Origin: Gammaproteobacteria bacterium
GTDB lineage: Bacteria > Pseudomonadota > Gammaproteobacteria > Poriferisulfidales > GCA-002705445
Reading direction: 5' to 3'
NCBI GenBank assembly: GCA_018674175.1
Contig: JABHAT010000006.1
Coordinates: 1-32,221 of the forward strand
Length of the DNA stretch: 32,221 bases
In this document: positions 25,858-32,221 of the stretch, piece after piece
Numbering within the stretch: position 1 is the first letter of the stretch
How the letters are laid out: the number at the start of each line of letters is the position of its first letter
Notes under the pieces: generated by a model
The model's database searches: none
Told to the model about the DNA's origin: nothing
The model's input: only the letters and a program-made list of their open reading frames with translations
Position numbers and translations under genes: made by a program

Positions 25858-26804
25858 TAATCTATCTTAATGGTGTAATCTTTTAGGATTCTATCCGCAA
25901 GAATATTATAAAAAATATCTGGGTCTAATTGATGGGTAATTTCACCATCTAAAGGAAAGTGTTTGTCATGAAGTCGTGACAACCAAAACCTTAAAGCGGC
26001 GTGTCTAAGGGCATTTGGCCAAAACTCTTTTTCTACTTCCTTAATTATTCTATATTTGTTGTAAGAACTAATTAAAGCGTCTTGTCGTTTTAAATTAATT
26101 GTGTAGTCCATATTTAAACACCAGTCATTAACAATTATAGCTAAGTCATAAAGATAATAACCATTGCAAGCGTAATAAAAGTCTATTACACCAGTTAAAT
26201 TATCACCAATAAACAGTGCGTTATCTCTAAATAAATCAGAATGTATTACTCCTGATGGTAGATTTTTTCCTAAGCAATATGATAGATTTTCTAATTCATT
26301 ATTTATTATGTTTATTTCGTAAGGTTTTAAAACAGGATTTAATTTTGTAGCTGTTTTTTTAAACCATTCGATATCTCTTAATCCAACATAATGCGCTTTA
26401 TGTTTTTTTGAATGTAAATGCATTTTTGCCAAAGTCTCTCCAATTTGCATACACATCATTTCTGAAGGAGTTTTTTTTGTAATAGTTTTTCCTGGAAGAA
26501 GAGTAAAAATAGACAAAGGCTTATCTTTAAAATTTAGAACGCACTTTCCGTCTTTTGATTTAACTGGTATCGGACATGGAATTCTATTTGTTGACAATAA
26601 ATCCATTAACTCAATAGCATAATTTAAATTTAAATTAGGTTCTTCAAAAATAGTTAATATGTATTTATTAAGAGAAGTTGTTAAATAGTAGTTTGAATTT
26701 GTTATTCCTTCACTGATACCTTCAATATCAACAAATTTACCTATATCGTACAGATATAGTAATTGTTCTAGTTCTTCTTTTGTAAGTCGTGTATAAACAG
26801 ACAT
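25857..26804 (-). CDS. thrB: Homoserine kinase (aminoglycoside phosphotransferase fold)
   Basis: This 315-residue enzyme phosphorylates homoserine on the way to threonine. It belongs to the APH/choline-kinase-like ThrB found in pseudomonads and alphaproteobacteria, not to the GHMP-type ThrB of E. coli. Catalytic motifs are VIHSDLFRDN (His188, Asp190, Asn195) and GVIDFYYA (Asp208); the N-terminal IEGISEGITNSNYYL and the C-terminal ALRFWLSRLHD are family signatures. It is divergent from polA, as in pseudomonads. The stop codon is shared with the dctQ start, tying threonine synthesis to a TRAP transporter in one message. Confidence 0.93.
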   Translation of the reverse strand: MSVYTRLTKEELEQLLYLYDIGKFVDIEGISEGITNSNYYLTTSLNKYILTIFEEPNLNLNYAIELMDLLSTNRIPCPIPVKSKDGKCVLNFKDKPLSIFTLLPGKTITKKTPSEMMCMQIGETLAKMHLHSKKHKAHYVGLRDIEWFKKTATKLNPVLKPYEINIINNELENLSYCLGKNLPSGVIHSDLFRDNALFIGDNLTGVIDFYYACNGYYLYDLAIIVNDWCLNMDYTINLKRQDALISSYNKYRIIKEVEKEFWPNALRHAALRFWLSRLHDKHFPLDGEITHQLDPDIFYNILADRILKDYTIKID

Positions 26805-26851
26805 AGGATTTTAATAATATTTTTGATAATGATTATAGCAATATAGAGCGT

Positions 26852-29572
26852 ATGAATGGAAAACAAAAAGAAGATATTTTAGTTTTATTAGATGGAAGTG
26901 CCTATTTATATAGGGCTTATCATGCATTACCCCCTCTAAAAAATACAAAAGGTGAAAATACTGGAGCAATTCATGGTTTCTTAAAGGCATTGAATAAAAT
27001 AATGACGGACTTTAACCCAAAACATATTGGTGTTGTATTTGATGCAAAAGGAAAAAATTTTAGACATAAGCTATATGATCAATATAAAGCTAACAGATCA
27101 TCAATGCCCGAGGAATTAGTAGAACAAATACCAAAACTATATGAAATATTAAATTTATTAGGATACCCCCCAATAATTATATCTGGGGTGGAAGCTGACG
27201 ACACAATTGGCACACTATCAGAAAAATTTAAGAGAAAGATCAACATTAAAATATTTTCCGGTGACAAGGATTTTGCACAGCTTGTCGACAAAAATGTATC
27301 AATAATTAATCCAATAACGTTAAATGTTATGGATAGGGAGGGAGTTAAGGAAAAATTTGATGTTAACCCTGAAAATATTATTGACTACTTGGCACTTCAA
27401 GGAGATAAATCAGATAATATTCCCGGGGTCCCAGGAGTTGGGAAAAAAACAGCATCACGATTAATTAATAAATATGGTGATGTGGAAAGTATAATTAATA
27501 AAAAAGATGATATTCCAGGTAAAGTTGGAGGTTTTATAAAATCTAACATAGAGCAATTAAAACTATCAAAAATATTAGCGACAATAAAACTGGATGTAGA
27601 AATATCTGAAAAATTAGAGGATTTAGTAAAGCACAAATCAAAAAAAGATGAATTAATAAAAATTTACGAAAGATTAGAGCTAAATTCATTTTTAAAAAGT
27701 GAAAACTTAGAAAAAAATTCTGGTTTTCAGATCGTTGCGAATAAAGAAAATAAAAAGGAATTAACAAAAAATTTTAATATCGTCACAAGTAAAAAAGAAT
27801 TCGAAAAAATTTTAAGAGATATAGAAAAAAATAATTTTTTTTCATTTGATCTTGAGACAACAAGTCTTGATTACATGGTTGCAGAAATCGTAGGTTTTTC
27901 TCTAGCTCTAAATGTAAAAGAAAGTTTTTACATACCTGTATTACATGAAAATAATTCAAAATATAAGCAACTTGATATTAATTATGTATTAAATAAATTT
28001 AAGCCCATTCTTGAATCTAAAAACATAAAAAAACTTGGGCATAATCTCAAGTATGATAGAAACGTTCTATTGAATTACAATATTACACTGAATGCGATTG
28101 TGCATGACTCAATGTTACTATCTTACGTATATGACCCAACAGCAATAAGACATGGTTTAGATAATGCTGCAGAAAAATATTTATCATATAAGACAATTCA
28201 TTACGAAGATGTTGCAGGAAAAGGTGCTAAACAGATACCTTTTGCACAAGTAGACATAGATACGGCAGCAGAATATGCCTGCGAAGACTCAATAGTAAGT
28301 TATGAGTTATATGATTACCTTTGGAAAAGAGTTTCAGAGAATAAAAGTGTTGTAAATATTTATACTGATATTGAAATGCCATTGCTTCCAGTATTATCTA
28401 ATATAGAAAGAAATGGTGTTCTTATAGATCCAAATCAACTTCATATACTTAGTAAAGATTTGGAAAAGAGCCTACGAGAAATACAAAAAAAATGTTTTAA
28501 AATCACAGGTAAAGAATTTAATTTAAATTCTCCTAAGCAGCTTCAGGAAATTCTTTACATAGATATGGAGATACCAGTTACGAAGAAAACTCCAACAGGA
28601 AAGCCGTCAACAAACGAAGACACGCTTCAATTTTTAGCTCAGTCTCATGAATTACCTGCATTAATTTTAGACTATAGATCTTTAAATAAACTAAAGACTG
28701 GTTATACAGATAAACTACCTTTACAAATTTCTAAAAAATCTGGAAGAGTTCATACTTCGTATCAACAAGCAATAACATCAACAGGAAGACTTTCGTCAAC
28801 AGAGCCAAATTTACAAAATATACCTATAAAAAGCTTACAAGGTAAAAAAATTAGAAATGCGTTTGTATCCGAGCCCGGAAAGAAAATATTTGCAGCTGAT
28901 TATTCCCAAATAGAACTTAGAATAATGGCCCACCTTTCAAATGACAGTAATTTATTAAAAGCTTTTAATAATAATATTGATATACATTCTTTTACAGCAT
29001 CAGAAATTTTTAATATTGATTTGAATAAAGTAACTTCAGATAATAGAAGGTCAGCAAAAGCAATAAATTTTGGATTGATCTATGGGATGTCATCTTTTGG
29101 TTTATCAAAACAATTAGGAATTTCTATTCCTGATGCCAAGGATTATATGGACATATATTTTCAAAGATATCCAGATATAAAATCATACATGAATGAGACA
29201 AAAGAATTTGCTAAAAAAAATGGCTACGTTCAGACAATTTATGGTAGGAAATTGTTCTTACCAGAAATCAATTCTAAGAATTCTCAAAGAAGAAAGTATG
29301 CAGAGAGAACAGCTATAAATGCTCCTGTACAGGGTAGTGCCGCTGATATCATAAAAATTGCAATGATTCAGATAGATAAATTATTAACTCAAAATAAATC
29401 AAGAACTAAAATGATAATGCAGGTTCACGATGAGCTAGTTTTTGAAATATTTGAAAATGATATTGATTCAGAAGTAAGTAATATTATTAACATAATGCAA
29501 GATTGTGTTAAATTAAATTTACCTTTAGCAGTGAACTATGGAATAGATAATAATTGGGGCGATGCTCATTAG
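26852..29572 (+). CDS. polA: DNA polymerase I
   Basis: A 906-residue polymerase for Okazaki fragment maturation and repair synthesis. The 5'-nuclease domain (about 1-290) starts LVLLDGSAYLYRAYHAL and contains VEADDTIGTL and QGDKSDNIPGVPGVGKKTA. The 3'-5' proofreading domain is intact (Asp333 and Glu335 in FDLETTS, HNLKYDRN, YACEDS). In the polymerase domain, motif A ADYSQIELR has Asp683, motif B is RRSAKAINFGLIYG, and motif C MQVHDE has Asp860. It is divergent from thrB by 47 bases, and its last four bases overlap the end of engB on the other strand. Confidence 0.97.
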   Translation: MNGKQKEDILVLLDGSAYLYRAYHALPPLKNTKGENTGAIHGFLKALNKIMTDFNPKHIGVVFDAKGKNFRHKLYDQYKANRSSMPEELVEQIPKLYEILNLLGYPPIIISGVEADDTIGTLSEKFKRKINIKIFSGDKDFAQLVDKNVSIINPITLNVMDREGVKEKFDVNPENIIDYLALQGDKSDNIPGVPGVGKKTASRLINKYGDVESIINKKDDIPGKVGGFIKSNIEQLKLSKILATIKLDVEISEKLEDLVKHKSKKDELIKIYERLELNSFLKSENLEKNSGFQIVANKENKKELTKNFNIVTSKKEFEKILRDIEKNNFFSFDLETTSLDYMVAEIVGFSLALNVKESFYIPVLHENNSKYKQLDINYVLNKFKPILESKNIKKLGHNLKYDRNVLLNYNITLNAIVHDSMLLSYVYDPTAIRHGLDNAAEKYLSYKTIHYEDVAGKGAKQIPFAQVDIDTAAEYACEDSIVSYELYDYLWKRVSENKSVVNIYTDIEMPLLPVLSNIERNGVLIDPNQLHILSKDLEKSLREIQKKCFKITGKEFNLNSPKQLQEILYIDMEIPVTKKTPTGKPSTNEDTLQFLAQSHELPALILDYRSLNKLKTGYTDKLPLQISKKSGRVHTSYQQAITSTGRLSSTEPNLQNIPIKSLQGKKIRNAFVSEPGKKIFAADYSQIELRIMAHLSNDSNLLKAFNNNIDIHSFTASEIFNIDLNKVTSDNRRSAKAINFGLIYGMSSFGLSKQLGISIPDAKDYMDIYFQRYPDIKSYMNETKEFAKKNGYVQTIYGRKLFLPEINSKNSQRRKYAERTAINAPVQGSAADIIKIAMIQIDKLLTQNKSRTKMIMQVHDELVFEIFENDIDSEVSNIINIMQDCVKLNLPLAVNYGIDNNWGDAH

Positions 29573-30168
29573 ATCTTTATTTTTGTATTTTCAATAATTC
29601 TTAAGGCGTTATCAACACCATCACCGTTTTTCGCAGAAAAAGTTTGTATATTTGATATATTTTTATAGTCGCTTAACATATTTTTTGTAGTAATCTTTGT
29701 TTTCGCTTTTTCACTATTACTAACCTTATCTGATTTTGTCATAATGATATTTGCATTTATATTAAAATTTTCACATAGCTCTAGCATTGCTTCGTCCAAT
29801 CTACCAACGCCTCTTCGTATGTCTACTGCTATGAACATAGAGACTATATTTTTTCTATGTTCTAAGTAACTCATAACCATTGTTTCCCAAGAGCGTTTTA
29901 CATTTTTTGGTGTATTAGCAAAACCATAACCGGGTATATCAACAAAACTAATATCATTATTTATTAAGAAGAAATTAATTAATTGAGTTCTTCCCGGAGT
30001 TTTACTAGTAATGGCCAATTTCCTTCTGTTGCAAATTTTATTAAGCATACTTGATTTTCCAGCATTAGATTTTCCTGCAAAAAAGAATTCTGGAAAAATA
30101 TCTTCTGGATACTGAGATGGTTTAGTAGCACTTTTAACAAAATCTGATTTTTTTATATTTAGGGGCAT
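29569..30168 (-). CDS. engB: Ribosome-biogenesis GTPase EngB (YihA/YsxC)
   Basis: EngB is a GTPase of the TrmE-Era-EngA-EngB-Septin group that helps assemble the large ribosomal subunit. I start it at the ATG at 30168 (MPLNIKKSDFV), giving 199 residues, which fits E. coli YihA. The open frame reaches back to a TTG at 30213, but that would add 15 residues of no family character. G motifs are visible: FAGKSNAGKSS (Walker A at 32-40), TPGRTQ, DIPGYGFA and TKSDK. It lies between polA and the divergent cytochrome c4 gene, a familiar gammaproteobacterial order. Confidence 0.94.
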   Translation of the reverse strand: MPLNIKKSDFVKSATKPSQYPEDIFPEFFFAGKSNAGKSSMLNKICNRRKLAITSKTPGRTQLINFFLINNDISFVDIPGYGFANTPKNVKRSWETMVMSYLEHRKNIVSMFIAVDIRRGVGRLDEAMLELCENFNINANIIMTKSDKVSNSEKAKTKITTKNMLSDYKNISNIQTFSAKNGDGVDNALRIIENTKIKI

Positions 30169-30253
30169 TTTTATCACTTTTAATATATTGGTTTTTTCCA
30201 AAATAGTATACAATGTTTGAAACGGAATTATGAAATAAATTAGAGGAGAACAA

Positions 30254-30886
30254 ATGCAAAATAAACTTTTCAGCAGGGCTATTTTCAGCCTGATAATGTT
30301 GCTGTTACCTAATTTTGTGTCCGCTGATGAGGCCGCAATTAAGGCTGGCGAGCAGAAGTCTATGATTTGTACCGCATGTCATGGTATTGAAAATAGCAAT
30401 AACCCTGAGTGGCCTAATTTATCACAACAAAGTAAAAAGTATATAATAGAGCAACTTCATGCATTTAGAGGTGGAGTAAGAAATAATGCTTTGATGAGTT
30501 CTCAAGCAATGGGTCTTTCTGACCAAGATATAGTAGATATTGCTTCTTATTATAATAGTATTCCATCAAAAAAAGGTGAAATTGATAGCTCTGCTAAAAA
30601 TGTAGAATTAGGGCAAAGTATTTATCGTGGTGGAATCTATGATAGAGGTGTTCCAGCATGTATGTCGTGTCATGGCCCTAAAGGTTTAGGAATTGATAGG
30701 ACAGGTTACCCTAAAGTTTCAGGTCAGCATTCTGTTTATACTCTCAATAGATTAAAGAATTATAAAGAAGGTTATGATGATAGAAATTCAGTTAGTAAAA
30801 ATTATTCAATAATGAGTGGTATATCATTCAAATTATCAAATTTAGAAATGAAAGCGCTTTCAGAATACTTACAGGGTTTATATTAA
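30254..30886 (+). CDS. Dihaem cytochrome c4
   Basis: A periplasmic electron carrier with two haem c groups, donating electrons to terminal oxidases. The 210-residue precursor has a signal peptide (cleavage after about VSA, residue 24) and two CxxCH sites: Cys39-Cys42-His43 (ICTACHG) and Cys136-Cys139-His140 (ACMSCHG). Likely axial methionines are Met81 or Met86 in the first half and Met187 in the second (SIMSG). Both halves repeat the same c-type fold, including the LSDQDI and LSNLEM helices. A strong GAGGAGA lies before the ATG. It is followed by dsbA 17 bases later, as in pseudomonads. Confidence 0.94.
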   Translation: MQNKLFSRAIFSLIMLLLPNFVSADEAAIKAGEQKSMICTACHGIENSNNPEWPNLSQQSKKYIIEQLHAFRGGVRNNALMSSQAMGLSDQDIVDIASYYNSIPSKKGEIDSSAKNVELGQSIYRGGIYDRGVPACMSCHGPKGLGIDRTGYPKVSGQHSVYTLNRLKNYKEGYDDRNSVSKNYSIMSGISFKLSNLEMKALSEYLQGLY

Positions 30887-30903
30887 GCTCAGGAACAACA
30901 CGA

Positions 30904-31539
30904 ATGATTAAGAAAATATTATTTCTACTTATTGTTTTTAGTTCAACTGTTTATGCAGAAGAAAAATTTAATGTAGGAATAGATTTTGAATTAATGAATG
31001 ATAGTCAAAGCCCTTATGTATTAAAAAAAACTGAAAAAATAATGGTTGTAGAAGCTTTTTGGTATGGTTGCCCACACTGTTACGTATTTGAAGATCATCT
31101 ATCAAAATGGAAAGAAAAAGATGCGGATGATATTAATTTTATAAATATGCCAGTGGTTTTTAATAAACCATGGCTATTACATGCAAGAGCATTTTATACT
31201 ATGAAGGCATTAGAAAATTCTGAGCAACTCCATAAGAATTTTTTTATCTCTTACCATGAACAGGGTAGAACATTTCCTAACGTAGAATCAATATTAAACT
31301 TTCTTGAAAGTCAGGGAGCTGATATAGAAAAAGCAAAAAAGATTATATCTTCAGAGAGTGTTTCCAAGAAAGTGCAAGAAGCAAATTACTTATTGGAAAG
31401 TTATAAAATTGACAGTGTTCCAGCAATTATTATAAATGATAAATATAGAATTTCTGGTAGAATGGCAAAAACTTACAAAAGAATGATAGAAATATCTGAA
31501 TATATTATAGATTTAGAGAGAGCAAGTAGAATAAAATAA
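30904..31539 (+). CDS. dsbA: Thiol:disulfide interchange protein DsbA
   Basis: A periplasmic oxidase that inserts disulfide bonds into exported proteins. The 211-residue precursor has a signal peptide ending VYA (residue 18). The thioredoxin-fold active site is Cys56-Pro-His-Cys59 (FWYGCPHCYVFE), the classic DsbA CPHC, and the cis-proline loop is SVPAI (Pro173). CAGGAAC lies before the start. The tRNA-Arg gene begins seven bases after its stop. Likely clients nearby are the cysteine-rich PstS and the copper protein with two extra cysteines at the right edge. Confidence 0.95.
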   Translation: MIKKILFLLIVFSSTVYAEEKFNVGIDFELMNDSQSPYVLKKTEKIMVVEAFWYGCPHCYVFEDHLSKWKEKDADDINFINMPVVFNKPWLLHARAFYTMKALENSEQLHKNFFISYHEQGRTFPNVESILNFLESQGADIEKAKKIISSESVSKKVQEANYLLESYKIDSVPAIIINDKYRISGRMAKTYKRMIEISEYIIDLERASRIK

Positions 31540-31546
31540 TACAGAT

Positions 31547-31619
31547 GCGCCCATAGCTTAAATGGATAGAGCAACAGCTTCCGGAGCTGAAGATATAGGT
31601 TCAATTCCTATTGGGCGTT
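31547..31619 (+). tRNA. tRNA-Arg (anticodon CCG)
   Basis: The 73-base gene folds as a cloverleaf. The acceptor arm pairs GCGCCCA (31547-31553) with TGGGCGT (31612-31618), closing with a G-U pair at 1-72. The D arm is GCTT/GAGC, the anticodon loop TTCCGGA gives CCG, and the T arm is a perfect ATAGG/CCTAT around TTCAATT. The D arm and loop match E. coli tRNA-Arg(CCG) closely. Odd points are an A-A mismatch at 27-43, a four-base variable region and a U at the discriminator position. No CCA is encoded. It lies between dsbA and the copper-protein gene, all on the same strand. Confidence 0.9.
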
Positions 31620-31660
31620 CAAAAACAATTAATAAAATCTAATAGAAGAAGGAAAAATTA

Positions 31661-32221
31661 ATGAACGATAAGCAATTTATGACAGTTTTATTAGGCGTAA
31701 CTGGAGTCATAGTAATTATTTTTTTTATGATTTTCTTTATTGCACAAATGATTGCCCCAGTATCTAAAAAAACAGATGAATTTACAAATAATTCTGTAGT
31801 ACAAAGAATAGAACCAGTTGGTAAATTAAATTATGCTGGATCAGGCAGTTCAGACAATAAAACAGAAACTGAAACTGTATCTGTCGAAAGAGAATCTATA
31901 TGTAAAACAGCAGAAGGTGATTTTAAAACTTATGAAGTAAAAATGCTTAATCAAGGAGATCAAGGGTCTATGATCTTCGAGCCAGCTTTTATAAAAATCA
32001 ATACATGTGACAGTATAAAATTTGAAATGGTTGACGCAGGTCACAATGCAGTTACCGTTGCTGCGCCAGCTGGCAGTGTGCCGTTTGATACAAAATATAA
32101 ACCAAGCACTTTAGTTCAATTTGATACTAGTGGAATTTATCTATATAAATGCTCACCTCATGCAATGATGGCAATGGCTGGATTAATTCAAGTTTCGGAT
32201 GCAAGCAACAAGGCTGATATG
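31661..32221 (+). CDS. Membrane-anchored pseudoazurin-like blue copper protein (3' end beyond window)
   Basis: This frame starts at an ATG behind GAAGAAGG and stays open for 187 codons to the window edge. Residues 8-32 are one membrane span, followed by a linker with VVQRIEPVGKLN, a motif I associate with the membrane anchor and linker of gammaproteobacterial cytochrome c5 proteins. From about residue 88 it is a pseudoazurin-type cupredoxin (YEVKMLNQGDQGSMIFEP). All four type-1 copper ligands are present with pseudoazurin spacing: His128 (AGHNAV), Cys164, His167 (YKCSPH) and Met172. Cys81 and Cys116 are extra; Cys116 replaces the usual glycine of 'PGD'. It should face the periplasm and carry electrons. 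Very few residues can be missing from the domain itself. Confidence 0.88.
   Translation, partial: MNDKQFMTVLLGVTGVIVIIFFMIFFIAQMIAPVSKKTDEFTNNSVVQRIEPVGKLNYAGSGSSDNKTETETVSVERESICKTAEGDFKTYEVKMLNQGDQGSMIFEPAFIKINTCDSIKFEMVDAGHNAVTVAAPAGSVPFDTKYKPSTLVQFDTSGIYLYKCSPHAMMAMAGLIQVSDASNKADM

Noticed and set aside
30169-30213. TTG start for engB giving 15 more residues
   Set aside because: The added residues have no family similarity, and the ATG at 30168 gives the length of known EngB proteins.

Overview
The window looks like a contiguous piece of a compact, AT-rich (about 30% G+C by eye) gammaproteobacterial chromosome, probably from a genome-reduced free-living, perhaps marine, lineage. The order of the housekeeping blocks supports this: gmk-rpoZ-spoT-ridA-recG, hemC-hemD divergent from argH, lptM-lysA-dapF-DUF484-xerC, ubiE-ubiJ-ubiB, and thrB/polA/engB/cytochrome c4/dsbA are all gammaproteobacterial arrangements. 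Genus or family cannot be fixed from this sequence alone. Intergenic gaps are tiny, many genes overlap by a few bases, and no stretch over 300 bases lacks a gene. 

Layout. (1) 1-3985, phosphate/arsenic block: a truncated small protein with an Ala/Glu/Pro repeat tail, an ACR3 arsenite efflux pump and PstS on the minus strand, divergent from an OprO/OprP-type porin. The shared region holds a good match to a PhoB box, and both pstS and the porin gene are followed by hairpin terminators. (2) 4013-4169: an intergenic stretch with two hairpins that no called gene explains. (3) 4170-9910, plus strand: gmk, rpoZ, spoT, ridA, recG. (4) 9927-11571, minus strand: hemD and hemC. (5) 11625-23272, plus strand: an almost gap-free run of twelve genes (argH, lptM, lysA, dapF, DUF484, xerC, DUF971, ubiE, ubiJ, ubiB, uvrD, dctP) covering arginine, lysine/DAP, chromosome dimer resolution, ubiquinone and DNA repair, ending in a TRAP solute-binding protein. 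(6) 23376-26804: an unrecognised multi-span membrane protein (plus), then dctM, dctQ and thrB on the minus strand, overlapping end to start. (7) 26852-30213: polA (plus) and engB (minus), overlapping tail to tail. (8) 30254-32221: cytochrome c4, dsbA, tRNA-Arg(CCG) and a truncated membrane-anchored pseudoazurin-like copper protein. 

How the genes work together. The first block fits phosphate-starvation uptake (outer-membrane porin plus periplasmic PstS), with an efflux pump for arsenic that enters as the phosphate analogue arsenate. The centre of the window is ordinary biosynthesis and genome maintenance. The TRAP transporter is split: its binding protein ends the ubi/uvrD run, and its two membrane subunits are coupled to homoserine kinase. 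The right end groups periplasmic redox functions: a dihaem electron carrier, a disulfide oxidase, and a blue-copper protein that carries two extra cysteines. 

No CRISPR array, transposon, integron or phage module was seen. The least ordinary items are the membrane-anchored pseudoazurin, the unidentified membrane protein inside the split TRAP locus, the odd tRNA-Arg, and the unexplained hairpins before gmk.
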